The notes below the pieces were generated by a model, which made no database searches, had not been told where the DNA came from, and saw only the letters and a program-made list of their open reading frames with translations. From the NCBI GenBank assembly GCA_910585465.1, contig CAJUEW010000015.1, positions 1-64,000 of the forward strand: a stretch of 64,000 bases of DNA, given 5' to 3'. The translations under genes were made by a program, and so were the position numbers. This document shows positions 58,833 through 64,000 of this stretch, in pieces. Position 1 is the stretch's first letter; the number at the start of each line of letters is the position of its first letter. The DNA comes from an uncultured Lachnospiraceae bacterium. Its GTDB lineage: Bacteria > Bacillota > Clostridia > Lachnospirales > Lachnospiraceae.

Positions 58833-58986
58833 TAAAATAATCTATTTCTCTGATATCATACCATAAAACCCTTCATTTAGGATAAAAAATATTAAAAAAA
58901 CACCCCACTAGAATGCAGCGCGTCTTATGGTCTCTATCTTAATGATGTTCATCCGGATTTCTATTGACAGGCATCCTGCTTTCGGC
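58833..58986. other. Intergenic, no gene seen
   Basis: AT-rich upstream region of the RES-like gene followed by the 3' flank of the kinase gene. Confidence 0.4.
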
Positions 58987-60309
58987 TCAATGTCCTCCAT
59001 TCCAGAAAACAGCAACCGTTGTCCCTTTCTCCAAATCACTTTCAATTTCTATTTTACCTTCCGTCAAGTCACAGATATGCTTTACAATCGCAAGTCCAAG
59101 ACCCGTTCCGCCCAATTCCTTTGAACGGCTTTTATCCACTCTGTAAAACCGTTCAAATATACGTTCCTGATGTTCTGCGCCGATTCCGATTCCTGTGTCA
59201 GACACCTTGAATAAAATGCCGTTGTCCTTCTCAGATACACTCACAAAAACCTTTCCACCCTTTTTATTATAACGGATTGCATTTTCAATTAAATTGTAGG
59301 TAACTTCTTCAGCCAGCTCTTTCCCCATTCGTATTTCTGCCGCTTCACAGCCCTGAAAGAATAATGATACCCCCATTTTATCTGCGCTCACAGAAACCAT
59401 CTCTACCGTGTGGCCGGCAACAGCTGACAAATCTGTCATCTCCATCATTTCGTTGTTATACCCTGCATCCAATTTGGACAGCTTTAATATATCGTTGATT
59501 AAATTTAACAGCCGTTCTGTACTCCTTCGGATTTCTGTAGAAAAGTGCTTCACGTCCTTTTCTTTTGCCACACCTGTTTCAATAAGCTCCGCATAGCCGG
59601 AAATAGCGGCAAGGGGAGTCTTTAATTCATGCGACACATTAGCGGTAAAATCCCGGCGCATATTTGCCGCGGATAATATTTCTTCATGTTGAGAGCGGAT
59701 TTTCCTTGCAAACGGAACAAGCTCCTCATATATTTCCGATTCCTCTATGTGATTCAGATCCCGTGCCATACTGTCAATAGGCTCTATAATCGCAGCCGCT
59801 AAATAGTGAGCGGCAGCCATACAAATGATAATCAGTAAAAATACCGTGCCAAGCATAGCCGGAAAAGCAGAAATCATGACTGACAGAACGCTTGCATATT
59901 CTTTTCCCACCCGCAAAACCTTACCATCTTCCATACGCACAGCATAATAAAACACATTCTTTGATAATGTGTCAGATGTACGGATTTCCTGGCCATATCC
60001 CTTTTCAAAGGCAGCTTTTATCTCCGGTCTGCCAAAATGATTCTCCATACTGTCTGCATCCATCAAAGAATCATAAAGGACACCTCCATTTTCTTCCACA
60101 AGTGTTATACGCACCCCCATGTCGTTATGATCAGTTAACGATTCAGCAATATTTCCATCCTGGCGGATGAGCAACGATGAAATAATATCCAGATCAGAAA
60201 ACACCTGCGTTTTCAGTCGGGAATAAAAAATCACAGCCATAACAAGGGTAGTTATGATGATTGAAAAAACAGTAATCAAAGTAAACTGTCTGTTAATCTT
60301 CTTTTTCAT
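58987..60309 (-). CDS. phoR: PhoR-type sensor histidine kinase
   Basis: A 440-residue kinase: TM1 (LITVFSIIITTLVMAVIFYS), extracellular PAS-like sensor of about 120 residues, TM2 (AMLGTVFLLIIICMAAAHYLAAAII), HAMP, HisKA with NVSHELKTPLAAISGYAEL, and HATPase with NLIENAIRYNKKGG, DTGIGIG and GTGLGLAIVKH. Layout and neighbours (PhoB-like regulator, Na/Pi transporter) indicate phosphate sensing. Start overlaps regulator stop (ATGA). Confidence 0.88.
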   Translation of the reverse strand: MKKKINRQFTLITVFSIIITTLVMAVIFYSRLKTQVFSDLDIISSLLIRQDGNIAESLTDHNDMGVRITLVEENGGVLYDSLMDADSMENHFGRPEIKAAFEKGYGQEIRTSDTLSKNVFYYAVRMEDGKVLRVGKEYASVLSVMISAFPAMLGTVFLLIIICMAAAHYLAAAIIEPIDSMARDLNHIEESEIYEELVPFARKIRSQHEEILSAANMRRDFTANVSHELKTPLAAISGYAELIETGVAKEKDVKHFSTEIRRSTERLLNLINDILKLSKLDAGYNNEMMEMTDLSAVAGHTVEMVSVSADKMGVSLFFQGCEAAEIRMGKELAEEVTYNLIENAIRYNKKGGKVFVSVSEKDNGILFKVSDTGIGIGAEHQERIFERFYRVDKSRSKELGGTGLGLAIVKHICDLTEGKIEIESDLEKGTTVAVFWNGGH

Positions 60310-60977
60310 TCCAGTTTATATCCCACATTCCGAACCGTAATGATATGCCCGCCCGCATCACCCAGCTTTTTCCGAAGTGTCTTGACATGCATATCAATCG
60401 TTCTTGACTCCCCTGCAAATTCAGAATCCCATACGGTATCCATAAGCTTGTCCCTTGACAGCACCAAACCCGCATTAGACATAAAACATTTTAGAAGCTC
60501 ATATTCCTTAAAGGTCAATTCTGTGTTTACACCATTTACCATACAGATACGGCGCTCTGTATCCAGCTTAATTGTGCCAAAATCCAAAACAGCATCCTCA
60601 CTTGTCCGCATTGCCCGGCGCAAAAGAGCTTTTACTCTGGAAATAAGTTCCATAACTCCAAACGGCTTTGTAATATAATCATCAGCACCCATATCCAGTC
60701 CTTTTACCGTATCAATTTCAGACGCTTTTGCCGTAACCATAATCACAGGAATATTTCTGCTTGCCCTGTTTTTCCGGAGCCATTTCAGTACAGAAAGACC
60801 ATCCTCTCCCGGGAGCATAATATCCAACACCAGCAAATCCGGCAACAGCTCCTCCATCCCTTTACGAAAATCTTCCGCTTCATCGAAACATCTTACATCA
60901 TATCCTGCATTTTTCAGCGCATATTCTTCAATTTCCTGTATATTCTTATCATCCTCTACAATATAAATCAGTGACAT
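60306..60977 (-). CDS. phoB: PhoB-type response regulator
   Basis: A 223-residue OmpR-family regulator: IVEDDKNIQEIEEYAL, LVLDIMLPGEDG (phospho-acceptor), KPFGVMELISRVKALLRR, winged helix LTFKEYELLKCFMSNAGLVLSRDKLMDTVW and ESRTIDMHVKTLRKKLGD. Lies between the Na/Pi transporter and the kinase in one operon. Likely binds the TTTACA repeats at 62823-62863. Confidence 0.9.
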   Translation of the reverse strand: MSLIYIVEDDKNIQEIEEYALKNAGYDVRCFDEAEDFRKGMEELLPDLLVLDIMLPGEDGLSVLKWLRKNRASRNIPVIMVTAKASEIDTVKGLDMGADDYITKPFGVMELISRVKALLRRAMRTSEDAVLDFGTIKLDTERRICMVNGVNTELTFKEYELLKCFMSNAGLVLSRDKLMDTVWDSEFAGESRTIDMHVKTLRKKLGDAGGHIITVRNVGYKLE

Positions 60978-61006
60978 TTCCTGGGCCTCCCGCCCTATTT
61001 TAACCT

Positions 61007-62773
61007 TTATTCATGCAAAAGGGAATACTTCTCCTGATAAGACTGTACCTGTTCCCTGTAAAACTCATTATTTTCTTTCAGCATCCGGGCATACTGGTGG
61101 AGTGCGTGCTGGTCTGTCTCCGCCGCAATTTCTTCCTCGGCAATATTAGAACAATGTCCGGCAATACGTTCCAGAGATGTAATAATATCCGTCAATGCCA
61201 TACCAAGCTCCACTGAACATTTTCCTTCCGCAAGACGTACATTATGGTTCTTCCGGATAACCTGCTTTAAAGAAGCTACCACTTCATAGAGCGGGTCAAT
61301 CCGTGCTGCCATATCCCTGTCCTCATGTACAAAGCATTCTACCGTGTTTTCCAGTATTTCTACGACTGCTTGAAAAATAATATCCCGTTCTTCAATCGCC
61401 TTTCTGGAGAACTTTTCTTCTTTTCGTTTCATTTTTTGCAGGGTATAGCCAATTCCCTTTAAATAATCAGAAATACGTTCAAAGTCTATAATACATTTTC
61501 CAAACTTGCCCACAATCCGGCTGTCTTTTTCGGACAAAGGCTTGGCGGACAGCTTTGTAAGGTAAGTGCTGATTTCATCCTGCTTTACGTCAATTATATC
61601 CTCAATCTGAAATACCCTGTTTATTTCTCCTTCATCAAAGGTAATTACGGATTTCTGCACCAAAACCATCGCTTCCTCTGTCAGCTTTGCCACCTCACAT
61701 AAAGCATTTTTGCACTGTGCAACTGCAAAAGCCGGACGTTCCAGAAAACGCTCATCCAGAAGATTTCCTTCCAGACTTACATTTTCAGACTCATTATCGG
61801 AAATCGGTATTGTCAGATATGCGAGCTTCTCAATCTTTTCCGATAAGGGCAGAAGTATGATCGTTGTAGCGATATTAAATACACTATGGATAATGGCTAT
61901 TGTAGCCACCGTTGCTGCATCCGACAGAAAACGGAAATGTACAAATATATTCACTGAATAAAATACACCCATAAAAAGAAATGTTCCAATCAGATTAAAA
62001 TACAAATGGATCAGCGATGCTCTTCTTGCATTTTTGCTTGCCCCGACGCCAGAAAGAAGCGCCGTAACACAGGTCCCGATATTCTGCCCCATAACAACAG
62101 GCAGCGCCGATCCAACACTGACAGAACCGGTAGCGCACATAGCCTGTAAAATTCCAACGGAAGCCGATGAACTTTGGATCACAGCCGTCAGCACTGCACC
62201 GACTATCATTCCAAGCACAGGATTTTCAAATGCAGTAAACAAATCTGTAAATTCCGGTACTTCTGCTAACGGCTTCACAGCACTGCTCATGTTTTCCATT
62301 CCAAACATTAAAACCGCAAACCCAAGAAGGATCGTGCCAATATCGTTTTTACGGTCATCTTTCATAAATACGAGAAGAATCACTCCAATCAGCGCCAATA
62401 TGGGCGTAAATGAAGACGGCTTTAGCATCTGCACAAAAAAATTGCTGCTTTCAATACCTGTCAGACTTAATATCCATGATGTTGCTGTAGTACCTATATT
62501 TGCTCCCATAATAACCGGAGCCGCTTGAGCCAGTTTCATAATGCCGGAATTGACAAAGCCGACTATCATGACTGTGGTTGCAGAAGACGACTGGATAACT
62601 GCCGTAACCCCTGCTCCAAGAAGAACTGCTTTCAAAGGATTGTTTGTCATATGCTCAAGGACACATTCCAGTTTTCCCCCTGCAAGCTTAGAAAGTGCGT
62701 CCCCCATTGTTTTCATGCCATATAAAAATAGTGCCAGGCCACCTATCATATTTAATAAGTTTAAAAAACTCAT
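61007..62773 (-). CDS. Na/Pi cotransporter family protein
   Basis: A 588-residue protein: two NptA-type repeats with the signature AVIQSSSATTVMIVGFVNSG and AVIQSSSASVGILQAM, multiple membrane segments to about residue 310, then a cytoplasmic PhoU-like helical domain (IGKF..., SDYLKGIGYTLQKMKRKEEKF, SLERIAGHCSNIAEE). Imports phosphate with sodium. Start at 62773 follows AAAGGA. Upstream Pho-box repeats and downstream phoB/phoR genes support phosphate control. Confidence 0.9.
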   Translation of the reverse strand: MSFLNLLNMIGGLALFLYGMKTMGDALSKLAGGKLECVLEHMTNNPLKAVLLGAGVTAVIQSSSATTVMIVGFVNSGIMKLAQAAPVIMGANIGTTATSWILSLTGIESSNFFVQMLKPSSFTPILALIGVILLVFMKDDRKNDIGTILLGFAVLMFGMENMSSAVKPLAEVPEFTDLFTAFENPVLGMIVGAVLTAVIQSSSASVGILQAMCATGSVSVGSALPVVMGQNIGTCVTALLSGVGASKNARRASLIHLYFNLIGTFLFMGVFYSVNIFVHFRFLSDAATVATIAIIHSVFNIATTIILLPLSEKIEKLAYLTIPISDNESENVSLEGNLLDERFLERPAFAVAQCKNALCEVAKLTEEAMVLVQKSVITFDEGEINRVFQIEDIIDVKQDEISTYLTKLSAKPLSEKDSRIVGKFGKCIIDFERISDYLKGIGYTLQKMKRKEEKFSRKAIEERDIIFQAVVEILENTVECFVHEDRDMAARIDPLYEVVASLKQVIRKNHNVRLAEGKCSVELGMALTDIITSLERIAGHCSNIAEEEIAAETDQHALHQYARMLKENNEFYREQVQSYQEKYSLLHE

Positions 62774-62822
62774 AGATTTCTTTCCTTTCTTCCGTATCAA
62801 CTGCCTTATGATAACAAAGGAA

Positions 62823-62863
62823 TGTAAAATCTAATATATTGTTTATGTAAAATCTATGTAAAA
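62823..62863 (-). promoter_or_regulatory. Pho-box-like direct repeats
   Basis: TATGTAAAA at 62844-62852 and 62855-62863 (11-bp period) plus TGTAAAATCTA at 62823-62833; on the minus strand TTTACA-N5-TTTACA, the pattern bound by PhoP/PhoB-type regulators. An AT-rich -10-like TATATT lies between. Confidence 0.65.
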
Positions 62864-63019
62864 TTTAGATTGCTATCGGGCAGGGAGTCGTCCCGGTGCG
62901 GTGGCAGCGTTAGCGATTGTAACACCATTGTTTGGCGTATCATCATTTCTTGGTCCTTTTATTGGTATTGGCAACTGTTATTGCAATGCTTAGAGGTATC
63001 GTTTTGACAGGGATTTTGG
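62864..63019. other. Intergenic with possible membrane-protein relic
   Basis: A plus-strand frame reads RPGAVAALAIVTPLFGVSSF, LGPFIGIG before stops, suggestive of a deleted membrane protein. No intact gene. Confidence 0.3.
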
Positions 63020-64000
63020 TTATAATTTTTCCTCTTCTGCCAGCCTGGACTCTTGCTTTAATCCCTCTCTTTGATAAAATGCAACTATCTTATTATAATT
63101 AGCATCTCTGATTCCCCTTCTATCTCCATAATTCTTTAAGAAAGCTGCAGTTTCCCTAATTGGATATTCAAACAGCCCTGTCTCATGATAAAAGCCGATT
63201 CTGCTTGGAATTGTTCCGGTTTCCTCTTTAATCTGAAGCAAAATACTATAAAAGGTTGGAATTATTGTATTGAGCTTTCTGATTCCGGCCTGATCATCTG
63301 TAACCAGATAATACAGTATCAGGTGTAAAAAATAATATATAAAATCTTCATTTCCATCAATTGGAGCATACTGAATTTGTCCCTGTTCTCCTTTGTAAAT
63401 ATAATATAAAAGCCTGTTTAAGATCGATGCATATCCCCAGGGATAGATATCACACGCTTGCTTTTGTACCTCAAATGCCTTCTGCTGGTCTCCGGACAAA
63501 AAAAGTTCCAGGGCTTGATCTGAAAGCCGGGCATAATGATTTTTTTTATTAATAATAGAATTTATTTCCTGCTTTAACTCCGGCTCAAAATTTTTTTGAG
63601 CCAGTATTGGAACCAGCTTTTCTGCCTGACCCACATTAATATAAGCCTGCACCGCCATCATATCAAACGATATGTCTAAAGAAGCCTCCGATTTTTCATA
63701 CACATCAATAAAAGAATAGTACAGTCCGCGATCAAAGGTTAACGGCAGACATACTTCAAAAAAGGCTTTATTCTGAGGATTATCCTTCGCGATTGAAGCC
63801 AGACCTTTTAACAGCATTACATCTTTAGTTTTATCGTACTCGTTAAGAAGCATGAAAAAATTTATTTCTGCTTCACGCGCTTTTAATATTTCTCCTAGAT
63901 GAATGATTTTATATTCACTGTAAAAATTATGTATATGCTTTTCCAGTTGTTTATCCAAAACGGATCTGTTTTCTTCGTTTTGTTTCTCATTATTAATTAA
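63020..64000 (-). CDS. Unknown protein with helical repeats, 5' end outside window
   Basis: At least 326 codons, open to the right edge (first visible residues INNEKQNEENRSVLDKQLEKH). It is almost fully alpha-helical with repeated 30-40 residue units (NPQNKAFFEVCLPLTFDRGLYYSFIDVYEKS; ALELFLSGDQQKAFEVQKQACDIYPWGYASILNRLLYYI), like TPR/SEL1-type repeats. No catalytic motif. The TTG at 63958 is an alternative start. Function unknown. Confidence 0.6.
   Translation of the reverse strand, partial: LINNEKQNEENRSVLDKQLEKHIHNFYSEYKIIHLGEILKAREAEINFFMLLNEYDKTKDVMLLKGLASIAKDNPQNKAFFEVCLPLTFDRGLYYSFIDVYEKSEASLDISFDMMAVQAYINVGQAEKLVPILAQKNFEPELKQEINSIINKKNHYARLSDQALELFLSGDQQKAFEVQKQACDIYPWGYASILNRLLYYIYKGEQGQIQYAPIDGNEDFIYYFLHLILYYLVTDDQAGIRKLNTIIPTFYSILLQIKEETGTIPSRIGFYHETGLFEYPIRETAAFLKNYGDRRGIRDANYNKIVAFYQREGLKQESRLAEEEKL

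Overview
The window looks like an accessory region of a low-GC, Gram-positive gut anaerobe, most likely a clostridial (Lachnospiraceae-type) chromosome. This is an inference from gene content: Tn916-type excisionases and integrases, flavodoxin lipoproteins, HxlR, LysR and Rrf2 redox regulators, BlaI/BlaR1, a LytTR-DUF3021 remnant and A/G-rich Shine-Dalgarno sites before almost every start. No rRNA, tRNA or CRISPR array was seen. Most genes are on the minus strand.

Left part (1-15.5 kb) is mobile debris. It holds a frameshifted AbiH defence gene, a PIN toxin with a small partner, a broken Tn916-type int/xis/regulator set, an ABC membrane half-transporter with a DUF2971 protein, a truncated prophage endolysin, an HxlR/flavin-binding pair, a SymE-like remnant, an IS3 fragment, a frameshifted MATE pump, an orphan hsdS, two PD-(D/E)XK Rpn-like nuclease genes and a second integrase remnant. 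A 23-bp core repeat lies just downstream of both integrase remnants. 15.6-20.8 kb is an intact signalling block: response regulator, histidine kinase, MacB-like permease and ATPase, with a shared 21-bp operator before both transcription units, followed by a metallo-beta-lactamase-fold protein.

21.5-30.4 kb is the most distinctive part. An internally deleted IS3-family element on the left, and a solo copy of its terminal 42 bp in inverted orientation on the right, bracket a cassette with three flavodoxin-domain lipoproteins carrying three different architectures, a fourth lipoprotein in which a flavodoxin is fused to a SUMF1-type domain only in the operon's largest member, one cytosolic flavodoxin, a DUF4405 cytochrome-b-like membrane protein, a MerR-like helical protein and a LysR regulator (in total four lipoproteins: simple flavodoxin twice, SUMF1-flavodoxin and flavodoxin-cyclophilin-like). 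I read it as a membrane-surface flavin/heme redox system; the function is unproven. 30.4-33.4 kb is a second redox operon (two flavodoxin-like reductases, flavin reductase, NTF2-like protein, broken oxidoreductase) divergent from an HxlR regulator with visible operator-like dyads.

33.5-45.8 kb holds relaxase and SprT-like debris, a DMT transporter with a His-rich tail, a monooxygenase and a complete type I restriction-modification operon (HTH protein, hsdM, hsdS, hsdR) that ends in an unusual double metalloprotease (YgjP-like plus ImmA/IrrE). 45.8-49.3 kb is a visibly GC-richer redox/corrinoid-type block (flavodoxin, DUF3786, DUF1638, EFR1 ferredoxin) with an Rrf2 regulator and two matching TGTAAT-N7-ATTACA sites. 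49.5-58.8 kb has an AT-rich unknown membrane protein, blaI-blaR1 with twin operators, a LysR remnant divergent from a flavodoxin and an exported aldo/keto reductase, a candidate structured leader RNA before a SMI1/KNR4-like gene, LytTR-DUF3021 remnants, a RpiB-like isomerase and a RES-domain-like protein. 58.9-62.9 kb is a phosphate module (Na/Pi cotransporter, PhoB-like and PhoR-like proteins) with Pho-box-like repeats. A partial unknown protein runs off the right edge.

A striking general feature is decay: many genes carry one-base homopolymer frameshifts, Trp-to-stop changes or internal deletions, while long genes such as hsdR, hsdM, blaR1 and the kinases are intact.
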